This document shows positions 44,098 to 53,883 of a stretch of DNA of 64,000 nt, piece by piece. The notes under the pieces are model-generated. The model ran no database searches. It saw nothing but the letters and a program-made list of their open reading frames with translations, and was not told the origin of the DNA. Position 1 is the stretch's first letter, and each line of letters opens with the position of its first letter. Source of the DNA: Phycisphaerales bacterium (GTDB lineage: Bacteria; Planctomycetota; Phycisphaerae; Phycisphaerales; JAGLTS01); the NCBI GenBank assembly GCA_023135165.1, contig JAGLTS010000045.1:1-64000 (forward strand), written 5' to 3'. A program made the position numbers and the translations under genes.

Positions 44098-44991
44098 TTA
44101 CAGGTCACAGGCTGTGGTGAAGTCGTATTGGCCCACGGCACCGTCGGCGAAGCGGATGTCATGGTAGATCCGCGCAAACGACCGGCCGAGCGCATCGCAG
44201 GCAGCGAGGGCGGGGTCTGTGAGATTGGCGCAGAGGATGCCGCAGCCAGCGAGGGAGATGTCGGGCAACTGTGATGCGGTCACGCCCGGCATCGAGATTT
44301 CGCCTGCCCAGAGGTTGTGGGTGGATCGGCTGAGATCGTGTGCTGCGGATGTGCTGCGGAAGAGATCCCACACGTCAGTCCGGCGCGGCGTGGGTGAGTC
44401 GAATGCGTACCAGAGCATGACCTGAGCGCCGCGCTTCGTCGCTTCGCAGAAGAGCTCGACGGAGTTCATGCCCTGCTCACCCGCAGCGTGGAGCAGGAAG
44501 GGATCGATGTGGATGAACGTGCGTGCAGCTTCTTCGTCGTTCAGCTTTTCGAGTTGCTCGAAGATTGAGGCAATGCCATCCGCTGCAACACACCGGACGC
44601 AGTCGCGAGGCACGTGCAGGTCATCCGCAGCACGCTGGATGTCATCAAGACTTGAACCGTCGATATCACAGAAGATGAACATCGCGCCTCGCTCTTGAAG
44701 ACATCGCATGGCGAGGTGGGGCGAGCCTGGGTAGACGGCGGGTTCTGCCGCGCGCTTGGGCATCTCACTCAGAAGCGCGCGGTAGCGCGAAGCCGCGAGC
44801 GGCTCTTCGCCCGGCGCGGCGCGGAGGAAGCGGTAGATGCCGTGGTCCCGCCCCGGTGTGTGGGAAAGGTCGTAGCACGCTGAACCCGCGTGGGTCTCCC
44901 AGTATCGAGCGGGCTGCACGATCGCGAGGATTTCACAGAGAGGCAGGTGCTTCCAGATGTCACCGATGTTGCCGAAGTGATGGTTCGCCAT
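44098..44991 (-). CDS. RlmJ-like methyltransferase-fold protein with altered motif IV
   Basis: 297 aa. NHHFGNIGDIWKHLPLCEIL, WETHAGSACYDLS and YPGSPHLAMRCLQ correspond to RlmJ (23S rRNA adenine-2030 N6-methyltransferase) landmarks 'HAGN.ADVLKH', 'DTHAG' and 'YPGSP'. The expected DPPY motif that positions the adenine reads HIDPFLLHAA, so activity on adenine is doubtful. It could be a paralogue with another substrate. ATG 44991 starts at the conserved N-terminus. Confidence 0.7.
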   Translation of the reverse strand: MANHHFGNIGDIWKHLPLCEILAIVQPARYWETHAGSACYDLSHTPGRDHGIYRFLRAAPGEEPLAASRYRALLSEMPKRAAEPAVYPGSPHLAMRCLQERGAMFIFCDIDGSSLDDIQRAADDLHVPRDCVRCVAADGIASIFEQLEKLNDEEAARTFIHIDPFLLHAAGEQGMNSVELFCEATKRGAQVMLWYAFDSPTPRRTDVWDLFRSTSAAHDLSRSTHNLWAGEISMPGVTASQLPDISLAGCGILCANLTDPALAACDALGRSFARIYHDIRFADGAVGQYDFTTACDL

Positions 44992-45004
44992 GGTTATCCA
45001 AATG

Positions 45005-45706
45005 CTACCGCGCACCGCTGCTGTCTGGAACAGATGATCGTCGGGTCCTGTCGGCGAGCAGGCGTATGAAGTGCGCCGGTTGCAGATCGGTCAGCGCATC
45101 GACGATCAGATCGGCCTCGGCCAACTCGTCGCACGTTCGTCCGGTGGAACAGAGCGCGACGCACGACATGCCGGCTGCGTGCGCTGCTGCGATTCCCGCC
45201 GGTGCATCCTCGACGACGACACAGTGCCGCGGTTCGATGCCCAGCCGCTGTGCCGCGAGCAAAAACACCTGCGGATCGGGCTTGCCTCGCGTGACATCCA
45301 TGCCGTGCACGACCGCGCCGAGAAGCCCCTCCAATGCGAGGCGGTCGATGACAAGCTGCACGTTCTCCGGCGGGCCGGATGATCCGACGGCAATCCGGCA
45401 GCCGGCGTCCCGCAAGGCGCCGATCAGGTCCGCCGCGCCGGGCATCGCGGGGAAGTTGTCCGAGACGATGTCTCGGTAGAACGCCTCCTTGCGTTCGTCC
45501 ATGCGTTTGATGTCATCATCCGGCAGATCACCCCAGAAGCACGCGATGATGTCCCGGCCCGTTCTGCCGAATGTCTGGGCGAACTGAGTCTTCGTGAGCG
45601 TGATGCCCGCTTCGCACGCGAGCGATCGCCAACTCTGGAAGTGCGCTTCGTAGGAATCGACGAGCACGCCGTCGATGTCGAAAATGACCGCGATGGATTG
45701 GTTCAT
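45005..45706 (-). CDS. HAD-superfamily phosphatase, beta-phosphoglucomutase-like
   Basis: 233 aa. AVIFDIDGVLVDSYEAHFQSW gives the DxDG nucleophile motif, VGSSGPPENVQLV the second, and GKPDPQVFLLAAQRLGIEPR with VVVEDAPAGIAAAHAAGM the third and fourth. The helical cap type fits phosphoglycolate phosphatase or beta-phosphoglucomutase; specificity cannot be read. ATG 45706 matches family starts. It is 13 bp upstream of the RlmJ-like gene and divergent from the ABC operon. Confidence 0.88.
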   Translation of the reverse strand: MNQSIAVIFDIDGVLVDSYEAHFQSWRSLACEAGITLTKTQFAQTFGRTGRDIIACFWGDLPDDDIKRMDERKEAFYRDIVSDNFPAMPGAADLIGALRDAGCRIAVGSSGPPENVQLVIDRLALEGLLGAVVHGMDVTRGKPDPQVFLLAAQRLGIEPRHCVVVEDAPAGIAAAHAAGMSCVALCSTGRTCDELAEADLIVDALTDLQPAHFIRLLADRTRRSSVPDSSGAR

Positions 45707-45757
45707 GGGGCGCAGGATAGCGGGGATGCACATCGCAACGGTAGAATCGGCGCCATC

Positions 45758-46648
45758 GTGAGCATCATCACGCTCGACAACATGACGCGGTGCTACGGCA
45801 GCAATGTCGCGGTGAACTCGCTGAGCCTTGACGTACCCGAAGGTTCGCTCTTCGGCTTCCTCGGCCCGAACGGTGGGGGCAAGACGACGACGATTCGCGT
45901 GCTGCTCGGCCTGCTCCGGGCCACGTCAGGCGCCGCATCCATTTTCGGGCTGAACGTCTGGAAGCACTCGCCTCGCATCAAGGCGGATGTCGGCTACCTG
46001 CCCGGTGATCTTCGACTGTATCCCTGGCTCACGGGGCATCAGGCGATTCGGATGGTCGCCGGAATCCGCGGCATGACGCTGGAGAAGCCCGGCAGATCGC
46101 TGGCGGAACGGTACGCGCTGGACCTCTCCATCCCGGTGCGCCGGATGTCGCGCGGAATGCGGCAGAAACTCGGGATCATCCTCGCCCTGGCCCATGATCC
46201 GAAGCTGGTCATTCTCGATGAGCCGACGAGCGGGCTTGACCCGCTGATGCAGGCGGCGCTCATCACGCATTTGCGATCGCTCGCGATGGAAGGACGAACG
46301 GTGTTCTTCTCAAGCCACAGCCTCAGCGAGGTCGAGCAGCTTTGCCACCACGTCGCGATTCTGCGCCGGGGCACGCTTGTGGCATGCGAGGCATTGTCGG
46401 ACTTGCGTACCCGCGCGGCGCGCGAGGTGATGCTCACGTGGAAACCGGGCGTATCACCCCCAGCCGATGCGCCGCCCTTCCTGCGCGTTCACACGCGCGA
46501 AGACCGAACGTGGCGGTGCAGCATGATGGGGTCCGCTGTCGAACTGGTGCGGTGGGCGGGCGCGCAGGATCTCGAAGATCTGTCGATCGGCGAGCCGGAT
46601 CTGGAGGTTCTCTTCCGACGCTACTACGACGAAGGGGAAACGCCGTGA
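45758..46648 (+). CDS. ABC transporter ATP-binding protein
   Basis: 296 aa, GTG start (VSIITLDNMTRCYG). Walker A LGPNGGGKTTTIRVLLG, signature MSRGMRQKLGI, Walker B KLVILDEPTSGLDPLMQAAL and switch His FFSSHSLSEVEQL. This is the ABC-2/DrrA-like export type with a C-terminal domain of about 70 residues. Its TGA overlaps the ATG of the permease. Substrate unknown. Confidence 0.92.
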   Translation: MSIITLDNMTRCYGSNVAVNSLSLDVPEGSLFGFLGPNGGGKTTTIRVLLGLLRATSGAASIFGLNVWKHSPRIKADVGYLPGDLRLYPWLTGHQAIRMVAGIRGMTLEKPGRSLAERYALDLSIPVRRMSRGMRQKLGIILALAHDPKLVILDEPTSGLDPLMQAALITHLRSLAMEGRTVFFSSHSLSEVEQLCHHVAILRRGTLVACEALSDLRTRAAREVMLTWKPGVSPPADAPPFLRVHTREDRTWRCSMMGSAVELVRWAGAQDLEDLSIGEPDLEVLFRRYYDEGETP

Positions 46649-47460
46649 TGCGGGGCCTGCTCGTCAAATCGATTCGCGAGACGTGGCTGGCGACACTGCT
46701 CTTCGGCGCGGCGTTGTTTCTCTTCGAGTCGATCATCGGGTATGTGATGCCAACGTTCCTGAACGAGGAGGCGGCGCGGTGGCTCGAAGTCGAGTTCGTG
46801 CAGATGATGCTCAAGGCCATACTCGGATCGGAAGTGGCGGGCGGGCTTGTGACTGATGCAGCCGGCGCAATCGCGTGGGTGCACCCCATGGTGCTGTATC
46901 TGCTCTTCGCGCATCTGATGGTGATCTGCACGCGCGTCCCGGTAGGCGAGATCGACCGAGGCACGATCGACATCCTGCTCGGGCTGCCCGTCTCGCGCGT
47001 CGCCCTGCATGTCAGCGAGCTGCTGGTCTGCCTCGCGTCCGGCATCGTGCTCCTGGCGATGGGCTGCGCCGGGAACATGGTCGGCCAGTTGTTCGTCGGG
47101 CCGGCTGCTGGTACCGATCCGGGAGGTCTCGCAGCGGTGCTGGTCAACCTCTACGCCCTCTACATCGCGGTGGCAGGCGTGGCGATGCTGATCTCAGCGC
47201 TGACGACCCGCAGGCTGTACGCCGTGCTCCTGATCTTCATCGTCGTCGAGGCGTGGTTCCTGCTCAGTTATCTCGCTCCGTTCTGGAAGCCCGCTGAGAT
47301 GGTCGCGTTCCTCAGCGCGATGCGCTACTACCAGCCGTTCGTGATCCTGCGCAGCGAGGGTTGGCCGATCGGCGATATCGCGGTCTTGACTGTTTTTGGT
47401 GCAGTCATGTCGGGGATCGGAGCAGTCGTCTTCGCTCGGCGGGACCTGAGCGCCGTCTAA
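46648..47460 (+). CDS. ABC-2 type transporter permease
   Basis: 270 aa with six likely membrane helices (for example WLATLLFGAALFLFESIIGYV and AVLLIFIVVEAWFLLSYLAP). The 'GEIDRGTIDILLGLPVSR' segment between helices 2 and 3 is the coupling region seen in ABC-2 permeases. It overlaps the ATPase gene by one base, and the two together form a probable exporter dimer. Confidence 0.88.
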   Translation: MRGLLVKSIRETWLATLLFGAALFLFESIIGYVMPTFLNEEAARWLEVEFVQMMLKAILGSEVAGGLVTDAAGAIAWVHPMVLYLLFAHLMVICTRVPVGEIDRGTIDILLGLPVSRVALHVSELLVCLASGIVLLAMGCAGNMVGQLFVGPAAGTDPGGLAAVLVNLYALYIAVAGVAMLISALTTRRLYAVLLIFIVVEAWFLLSYLAPFWKPAEMVAFLSAMRYYQPFVILRSEGWPIGDIAVLTVFGAVMSGIGAVVFARRDLSAV

Positions 47461-47534
47461 ACCCCATATCAGCGAGCCGCGGCGTCCTCGCCAGCAGTAC
47501 GTTCGTCGTGCAGCAGTCTCGCGCCTGCGCAGAC

Positions 47535-47553
47535 CGTGGGGGTTCGTGGGGGT
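47535..47553 (+). repeat. G-rich repeat in the gap before moxR
   Basis: Two GTGGGGGT-type units in the 252-bp gap between the ABC permease and moxR; related to the 9-bp repeat elsewhere. The rest of this gap shows an inverted repeat CCGCGT/ACGCGG shortly before moxR but no gene. Confidence 0.5.
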
Positions 47554-47712
47554 CCGCTCGCGGGGACGCGGCGGCTCGCAAGATCGACCCGCAACGCTCA
47601 TTCCTCGCCTCGTGTAAAATGCGGTGATTCCGCCCTGTGCAAACCGAGGGTGATTTCGTGACGGAACTCGTCGTTTCCCGCGTCCTTACACGCGGGGTTG
47701 GAGCATTTCGCC

Positions 47713-48702
47713 ATGCCTGTTGATGTGGAACAGATCAGTGCGCTCGTCGAGAAGCGAAACAGGCCTGTCCAGACGCTGATCGACGAGATCGAGCGCACGA
47801 TCGTCGGCCAACGCTACATGATCGAGCGCCTGCTCATCGGCCTGCTGACCAGCGGGCACGTGCTCATCGAGGGTGTGCCCGGACTCGCCAAGTCGCTCGC
47901 CGTCGACACATTGGCGCAAGCGGTTCGACTCAGCTTTCATCGAATCCAGTTCACGCCCGACCTGCTGCCCGCCGACCTGATCGGGACGCTGATCTACAAC
48001 CCGCGCGAGGGCACGTTCGCACCTCGTAAGGGGCCGATCTTCGCCAACGTGATCCTCGCTGATGAGATCAACCGCGCCCCCGCGAAGGTCCAGAGCGCGC
48101 TGCTCGAAGCGATGCAGGAACGCCACGTGACGATCGGCGACGAAACCTACCCGCTCGATGATCCGTTCATCGTGCTCGCCACGCAGAACCCGATCGAACA
48201 GCAAGGCACGTACCCGCTGCCCGAAGCCCAGGTCGATCGCTTCATGCTCAAGCTCCGCGTGACGTACCCCACCAAGCATGAGGAACGCAAAATCCTCGAC
48301 CGCATGGCGACAACGCGGGAACTCCGCCGCGTCGAACCGGTGATCGGCGTTGATGACATCCTCGGAGCCCGCGAGGCTGTCGATTCGATCTACATCGATG
48401 ACAAGATCAAGGACTACATCGTCGATGTCGTGCATGCGACGCGCGAGCCGGACGCCTACAACCTCAACATCGGTCGGCTGATCGAATACGGCGCATCGCC
48501 GCGCGCAACGATCGGCCTCACACTCGCGGCAAAAGCGTGGGCGTTCCTCCAGGGACGAGGCTACGTCACGCCGCAGGATGTCAAGTCCATCGGCCCGGAT
48601 GTGTTGCGCCATCGCATCATCGTCAGCTACGAGGCGGAAGCGGAAGAGATGACCAGCGATGACATCGTGACGCAGGTGTTCGATCACGTTCCCGTACCCT
48701 GA
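47713..48702 (+). CDS. moxR: MoxR-family AAA+ ATPase
   Basis: 329 aa. Walker A EGVPGLAKSLAVDTLA, Walker B NVILADEINRAPAKVQSALL, sensor 1 VLATQNPIEQQGTYPLPEAQ and a C-terminal lid. MoxR ATPases act as chaperones for vWA-domain partners. It opens the DUF58-Bat operon and presumably remodels BatA/BatB complexes. ATG 47713 is about 9 nt after GGAG. The gap upstream (252 bp) likely holds the operon promoter. Confidence 0.95.
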   Translation: MPVDVEQISALVEKRNRPVQTLIDEIERTIVGQRYMIERLLIGLLTSGHVLIEGVPGLAKSLAVDTLAQAVRLSFHRIQFTPDLLPADLIGTLIYNPREGTFAPRKGPIFANVILADEINRAPAKVQSALLEAMQERHVTIGDETYPLDDPFIVLATQNPIEQQGTYPLPEAQVDRFMLKLRVTYPTKHEERKILDRMATTRELRRVEPVIGVDDILGAREAVDSIYIDDKIKDYIVDVVHATREPDAYNLNIGRLIEYGASPRATIGLTLAAKAWAFLQGRGYVTPQDVKSIGPDVLRHRIIVSYEAEAEEMTSDDIVTQVFDHVPVP

Positions 48703-48733
48703 GCGACGCGGCCCCCCGGCAGGATGACCTGTG

Positions 48734-49609
48734 ATGCTGACTGAAGAACTCATGGCCGAGGTCCGCAGGCTGCAAATCGCCACGCGGTCGATCATCAGCG
48801 AGGTCTTCGCCGGTGAATACGAGAGCGCGTTCAAGGGGCGAGGCCTCGAGTTCGCTGAAGTGCGCGAGTATCAGCCGGGCGATGACATCCGCATGATCGA
48901 CTGGAATGTCACCGCGCGCACCGGGTCGCCTCACATCAAGGAGTGTGTCGAGGAGCGTGAGCTGACCGTCATGCTTGCCGTCGATCTCAGTTCATCCGGC
49001 CGGTTCGGCTCGGTCGATCGATTCAAGAACGACCTCGCGGCGGAGTTGTGCGCCGTCCTCGGAATGGTTGCGGCGAAGGGTAACGACAAGGTCGGCCTGC
49101 TCATCTTCACCGACCACGTCGAACTGTTCATCCCTGCCAAGAAGGGGTCTCGGCACGTGCTGCGCGTCGTGCGCGAGGTGCTGAGCTTCCAGCCGACGCG
49201 CACCGGCACGAACATCGCGCTCGCCATCGACCACCTCGCTCGAATCCTCAAACGCAGGGCGGTCGTCTTCCTCGTCTCCGACTTCCTCGATGACGGATTC
49301 ATCGAACCGCTCAAACTGCTGGCGCGCAGGCACGACGTCGTGGCGCTGAGCATTCGCGACCCGCGCGAACGAACCGTGCCTCGCTGTGGTCTTGTCGAAC
49401 TGGAGGATGCGGAGACCGGCAAGACGATGCTGACCGACACGAGCAGCAGGTCGTTTCGCAAGCGTTTCGCCGAGCGAATGGCTCGGGATGAGGAAGCGCT
49501 GCGATTCGAGCTGCGCCGCATCGGTGTGGATCACGCGAACATCACGACAGGCGAGCCGTATGGCCGAACGTTGATCGATCTGTTTCGCAGGCGCGAAGGA
49601 TGGCGGTAG
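48734..49609 (+). CDS. DUF58 protein (MoxR partner, vWA-like)
   Basis: 291 aa. YQPGDDIRMIDWNVTARTG is the DUF58 signature, and TVMLAVDLSSSGRFG carries a vWA MIDAS-like DxSxS. There is no membrane helix, unlike many DUF58 proteins, so it is cytosolic. It follows moxR by 31 bp in the standard order of such clusters. Function is probably in complex assembly with MoxR. Confidence 0.9.
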   Translation: MLTEELMAEVRRLQIATRSIISEVFAGEYESAFKGRGLEFAEVREYQPGDDIRMIDWNVTARTGSPHIKECVEERELTVMLAVDLSSSGRFGSVDRFKNDLAAELCAVLGMVAAKGNDKVGLLIFTDHVELFIPAKKGSRHVLRVVREVLSFQPTRTGTNIALAIDHLARILKRRAVVFLVSDFLDDGFIEPLKLLARRHDVVALSIRDPRERTVPRCGLVELEDAETGKTMLTDTSSRSFRKRFAERMARDEEALRFELRRIGVDHANITTGEPYGRTLIDLFRRREGWR

Positions 49610-49623
49610 ATGCAGGGAACGGC

Positions 49624-50625
49624 ATGACGCGGAGACGGTTGACAACGTGCGTGCTCCTGATCGCGTCTGTGATCGCAGCGCCGTCGCGCGGACAGGATGA
49701 AAAAGAACCGGCTGCGCAAAGTGGACAGGCTGAGTACAGCGTCGAGCAGGGGCCGATCCGGGTGGTTCTCGCCGTCAACACGACACGCGTGACCGTGACG
49801 GACCGGATCGACCTTGTGATTCAAGTCGCAGCCGACCCGGACATCGTCGTGACATGGCCTGACATCGGCGAGCGGTTGGGCGGGCTGACCGTCATATCAC
49901 AGGCTGAGCAAACCCCACTACTCGACGCCGATGATCGCATGGTCCGCCGAACATATATCACGCTCGAACCCTTCCTGCCGGGGGAGTTCGAGATCCCGCC
50001 GCTGACGTTTCGTTACACATCCGGAACTGGCGCAGACGACGCAGGCGAACTTGTGACGCTCCCGATCCCGATCACCGTGGTCTCGCTGCTCGATGATGCG
50101 CAGGCGACAACCCTGGGCGATATCCACAACATCATCCGCCCGACATCGCTCGACCGACGATTGCTCTGGTTCGGCATCCCCATCGCCGTCGCGGTTGCGC
50201 TCGGCATGTGCGTAATGATCCGTCTCATGCGAACCCGAAACGGCGCAGCGGTTCCCCTCGACGCGAGAATCCTCGCCAAACTCGCAGCGCTTGACGAGGC
50301 GCAGCTCACGAGCGAGGGCGAGTTCGATCGCTTCTTCACCGAGTTGTCGAACATCCTCCGCTGGTACGTCGAGCAGCGATTCGATCTCAACGCGCCGGAT
50401 CGAACAACCGAGGAGTTTCTCACTCAGGCGAAGACGTGCGAGGCCTTGCGCGAGTGTGATGTGGCGACGCTCGATGAGTTCCTGTCTCGCTGCGATCTGG
50501 TGAAGTTCGCCCAAGCGGGCGCGGGGGAATCGCAGGCGAGAACCGCGATGGAAATGGTGCGCCGATTCGTCTCATCCACCGCACACGCACCCGAGACCGA
50601 TGCGCGCACAAGGGGGGCGTTGTGA
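49624..50625 (+). CDS. DUF4381/BatD-like exported protein with one membrane helix
   Basis: 333 aa with a signal peptide (LTTCVLLIASVIAAPSRG), an Ig-like beta domain (residues 40-175, similar in layout to BatD), a membrane helix (LLWFGIPIAVAVALGMCVMI) and a cytosolic helical tail ending RWYVEQRFDLNAPDRTTEEF. That tail is the pattern of DUF4381-like proteins found between DUF58 and BatA. AGGGA precedes ATG 49624. It overlaps the batA start by one base. Confidence 0.75.
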   Translation: MTRRRLTTCVLLIASVIAAPSRGQDEKEPAAQSGQAEYSVEQGPIRVVLAVNTTRVTVTDRIDLVIQVAADPDIVVTWPDIGERLGGLTVISQAEQTPLLDADDRMVRRTYITLEPFLPGEFEIPPLTFRYTSGTGADDAGELVTLPIPITVVSLLDDAQATTLGDIHNIIRPTSLDRRLLWFGIPIAVAVALGMCVMIRLMRTRNGAAVPLDARILAKLAALDEAQLTSEGEFDRFFTELSNILRWYVEQRFDLNAPDRTTEEFLTQAKTCEALRECDVATLDEFLSRCDLVKFAQAGAGESQARTAMEMVRRFVSSTAHAPETDARTRGAL

Positions 50626-51680
50626 TGCACCTTGCCAACCCCGGCGCGCTGCTCCTTGTGCTCCTGCTCCCAGTGGTGATCGCGCTGGTGCTTCGACGTC
50701 GGCGAACCGCTGCGGTGCAGTACTCGTCACTCGATGTGATGCGCGGCTTCGGCCCATCCTGGCGCGTCGTGCTCCGCCCCACTACGCTGCTGCTGCGCAC
50801 AGCCTGCCTGGTTCTTCTTGTCATCGCGCTCGCCAGACCGCAGCACGCCCTCAGCGAGATCCGCACATCCACCGAGGGCATCGCCGTCATGCTGGTCGTC
50901 GACCGATCCAGCAGCATGTCAGAGACGATGAACCTCGACGGTCAACGACTCACCCGCCTGGATGTCGTCAAGCGAGTCCTCGCGGAGTTCGTCGAAGGTA
51001 ACAAGCGCGACTTGCCCGGCCGACCCGACGACCTGATCGGCATGGTCTCTTTCGCACGATACGCCGACACCATCTGCCCGCTTGTCCGAGCGCATGATGT
51101 ACTCGTCGGCCTGGCTGAGCAAACCAAACTCGTAGAGCTCCGCGACGAGGACGGAACAGCCATCGGCGACGCCATCGCACTCGCAGCGGCTCGGCTGAGA
51201 ACCGTCGAAGAAGAACTGGAGCGGCGAGCGGACGATACGGGCGACGCGCCCCATCCCGGCGATGACTACACCATCAAGGGCAAGGTCATCATCGTCCTCA
51301 CCGACGGGATGAACAACGCGGGTCAGCGCAGCCCGATGCAGGCAGCACGAATCGCAGCCGACTGGGGCATCCGCATCTACACGATCGGCATCGGCGAATC
51401 CGGAACGCGGTCGATCTTCGATTTCACACTGCGCAACCAGGTCGACGAGCAAACGCTGCGGGCAGTGGCGAACGCAACGGGCGGCATGTATCGGCTGGCG
51501 ACGGATGCGGATTCGCTTCGCGCGATTTACAAGGAAATCAATCAACTCGAAAAGACGGAGATTCAGTCCGTCGAATACGCGCAGTACGACGAGGCGTTCG
51601 CGCCGTGGGCCGAGGCGGCGCTCGCGGTGCTGCTTGTCGAAATGCTGCTCACGACGCTCCTCATGCGGAGGATGCCGTGA
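50625..51680 (+). CDS. batA: BatA-type vWA membrane protein
   Basis: 351 aa. Two N-terminal helices (LLLVLLLPVVIALVLRR; LLLRTACLVLLVIALARPQ) anchor an exported or cytosolic vWA domain with MIDAS VVDRSSSMSETM, later TAIGDAIALAAARL and VIIVLTDGMNNAG, and a final helix. An insertion of about 15 residues (GNKRDLPGRP region) precedes IGMVSF. Start and stop overlap neighbours by one base, showing translational coupling. Confidence 0.92.
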   Translation: MHLANPGALLLVLLLPVVIALVLRRRRTAAVQYSSLDVMRGFGPSWRVVLRPTTLLLRTACLVLLVIALARPQHALSEIRTSTEGIAVMLVVDRSSSMSETMNLDGQRLTRLDVVKRVLAEFVEGNKRDLPGRPDDLIGMVSFARYADTICPLVRAHDVLVGLAEQTKLVELRDEDGTAIGDAIALAAARLRTVEEELERRADDTGDAPHPGDDYTIKGKVIIVLTDGMNNAGQRSPMQAARIAADWGIRIYTIGIGESGTRSIFDFTLRNQVDEQTLRAVANATGGMYRLATDADSLRAIYKEINQLEKTEIQSVEYAQYDEAFAPWAEAALAVLLVEMLLTTLLMRRMP

Positions 51681-52693
51681 TGCGATGGATGGAGGCGGGC
51701 AACTTGCACGCTTTGTGGCTGGTGCCGGCAGCCGTGGCGCTGTACATCCTGGCGCATCAGCGCAACCGCACCGCACTGCGCCGTTTCGTCGGATCATCGC
51801 TGGGGCCGGCGCTGTCCCACAGCTTCAACACAAGGCGATGGATGGGCAAGGCGGCGCTTGTCGTCGTCTCAGTCGGGCTGATCGTCACCGCGCTGGCCCG
51901 ACCGGCGTGGAACCCGCACCCGCAACAAACTCTGCGCCGTGGACGCGACATCGTCTTCGTCGTCGATGTCTCGCGCAGCATGCTCGCTGAGGATCTTCGG
52001 CCGAATCGTCTGGAGCGCGCCAAGCTCGCCATCAAGGATCTGCTCGGTTCGCTGCAAGGCGATCGCGTCGGACTGATCGCATTCGCGGGGACGGCGGTCG
52101 TGAAATGCCCGCTCACGACGGATTACGGATTCCTGCGAATCGCGCTCGATGATCTAAATCCGGAGTACATCTCGCGCGGCGGCTCGCTCATCGGCGACGC
52201 CATCCGCACCGCGCTCAATGATGTCTTCGATGAGAAGAGCGCCGCGTACCAGGATCTCATCCTCATCAGCGACGGCGAGGACCACGGCAGCTTCCCCGTC
52301 GAGGCGGCAGCCCAGGCGGGCGATCTCGGCATCCGGATCATTGCCGTCGGACTCGGCGACGACCGAACGGGCAGCGTGATCCCGAGTATCGACTCGCAAG
52401 GGAGGTCAGTCCCCATGACCTACGCCGGCGAGGTCGTCCATACGACACTCTGCGGCGATGTGCTGCGCGAGATCGCGCTCGCTTCGCGCGATGGCCGATA
52501 CCTGCACGTGGCGACAGGCAACATCGAACTCGATCACGTGTACAAGGCGTTCGTGCGTCAGGCCGAACGACGCGAACTGGAAGAAACGCAGGTCACGCGG
52601 TATGACGAGAAGTACCAACTCTTCCTGGCAGCGGCGGTGGTGCTGCTCGCGGTCGAGATGTGTCTCAGCGAACGACGGAGGCGGACAACCTGA
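51680..52693 (+). CDS. batB: BatB-type vWA membrane protein
   Basis: 337 aa. Same architecture as BatA: helices at the N-terminus, MIDAS FVVDVSRSMLAEDL, GDRVGLIAFAGTAVVKCPLT, GDAIRTALNDVF, LILISDGEDHGSF, and a C-terminal helix. BatA and BatB are paralogues that form the vWA core of the Bat complex, linked in other bacteria to oxidative stress and envelope integrity. Confidence 0.92.
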   Translation: MRWMEAGNLHALWLVPAAVALYILAHQRNRTALRRFVGSSLGPALSHSFNTRRWMGKAALVVVSVGLIVTALARPAWNPHPQQTLRRGRDIVFVVDVSRSMLAEDLRPNRLERAKLAIKDLLGSLQGDRVGLIAFAGTAVVKCPLTTDYGFLRIALDDLNPEYISRGGSLIGDAIRTALNDVFDEKSAAYQDLILISDGEDHGSFPVEAAAQAGDLGIRIIAVGLGDDRTGSVIPSIDSQGRSVPMTYAGEVVHTTLCGDVLREIALASRDGRYLHVATGNIELDHVYKAFVRQAERRELEETQVTRYDEKYQLFLAAAVVLLAVEMCLSERRRRTT

Positions 52694-52694
52694 C

Positions 52695-53873
52695 ATGATT
52701 CGCCGACGGCGCACATCACGGATGATCCGGGTGCTTGCAGCAGCATCACTGATGCTGAGCGCTGCTGCGCACGGCGCATCATCGCACGATCTTCTGCGCG
52801 AGGGCAACACGCTCTACGACGCCGGCCGATATGACGAAGCGATCGAGCGCTACGAGCAGATCGAACGGGACGCCCCCGATCGGCTCGCTGCGCTCTTCAA
52901 TCAGGCGTGCGCGCTGTATGAACTGGAGCACTACGACGAGGCGGCGTCGCTCTTTGAAGAGATCGACATCGCCGGGGCGGATGATGCGCTGCGCGCCGCG
53001 GCCCGGTTCAACCTCGGCCACACCCACCACAGCCGAGCAATGCAGCAGATGACCGACGATCCACAGAGATCGCTGACATCGCTTGAAAAGAGCGAGCGAG
53101 CGTTCCGTGAAGCGATCGACCTGGGGCGGGGCGATCTCGAAGCCGGGCGAAACATCGAGCGAGTTCGGCAACTCATCGAGACGCTGCGCTCGCACATGCA
53201 GCCGCAGCAGGACGAATCGCAACAAGACCAGTCGCAACAGGATCAGTCCCAGCAGGGCGAATCCTCACAAGAACAATCCGGACAGGAGCCGCAAGACAGC
53301 ACGGATGGCCAAGCTGGCGAAACCGATCAGACATCCGCGCAGCAGCAGGATCTCGCCCAGGCGCTTGATGATTTGGCGCAAGCGCAGCAGCAGGCAGCAC
53401 AACTCAGCGATGCGGTCGATCAAGCGCAAGACCAAATGACCGATGAGCAAACCTCGCACTGGCAAGACCAACTCAGCGCACAGCAGGAACAGCTCTCGAA
53501 TCAAACGAATGATCTCGCTGAGCAAATGGATGGCGCACTCGACGATGCGCAACAGGAGCAACAGGCAGCACGGGAAGCGATCGAAGGGGGACGATTCGAC
53601 GAAGCGGCTGAGCACCAGCGCAAGGCAGCCGACGCCATCAAGCAGGCCGGCGAACAGGGCGATGAGCAACCCCAGTCGCAACCCGATGAGCAAGAGGTAG
53701 CCGACGCGGGCGACGAGCAGCCCGAGCAGGCCGACTCAGATGAGCTTGGTGAGCCTGACGAGCGAGATGCGCTGGCGGCGGAGATACTGGACAAGGAACG
53801 ACGCGATCACGAAGCGAGGGAGTCAGCCCGGCGCGATCGCAGCCGAGCGAAGCAAGTCGAGAAGGACTGGTAG
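52695..53873 (+). CDS. batC: BatC-type TPR protein with long Gln/Asp/Glu-rich region
   Basis: 392 aa with a signal-like N-terminus and TPR repeats (LLREGNTLYDAGRYDEAIER onwards) up to about residue 155. The remaining 230 residues are Gln-rich and acidic, with runs such as QQDQSQQDQSQQ and a middle helical segment QAQQQAAQLSDAVDQAQ, probably disordered or coiled-coil. The extension is long compared with BatC of Bacteroidetes. It is likely periplasmic. Confidence 0.85.
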   Translation: MIRRRRTSRMIRVLAAASLMLSAAAHGASSHDLLREGNTLYDAGRYDEAIERYEQIERDAPDRLAALFNQACALYELEHYDEAASLFEEIDIAGADDALRAAARFNLGHTHHSRAMQQMTDDPQRSLTSLEKSERAFREAIDLGRGDLEAGRNIERVRQLIETLRSHMQPQQDESQQDQSQQDQSQQGESSQEQSGQEPQDSTDGQAGETDQTSAQQQDLAQALDDLAQAQQQAAQLSDAVDQAQDQMTDEQTSHWQDQLSAQQEQLSNQTNDLAEQMDGALDDAQQEQQAAREAIEGGRFDEAAEHQRKAADAIKQAGEQGDEQPQSQPDEQEVADAGDEQPEQADSDELGEPDERDALAAEILDKERRDHEARESARRDRSRAKQVEKDW

Positions 53874-53883
53874 AGCAGAGAAC

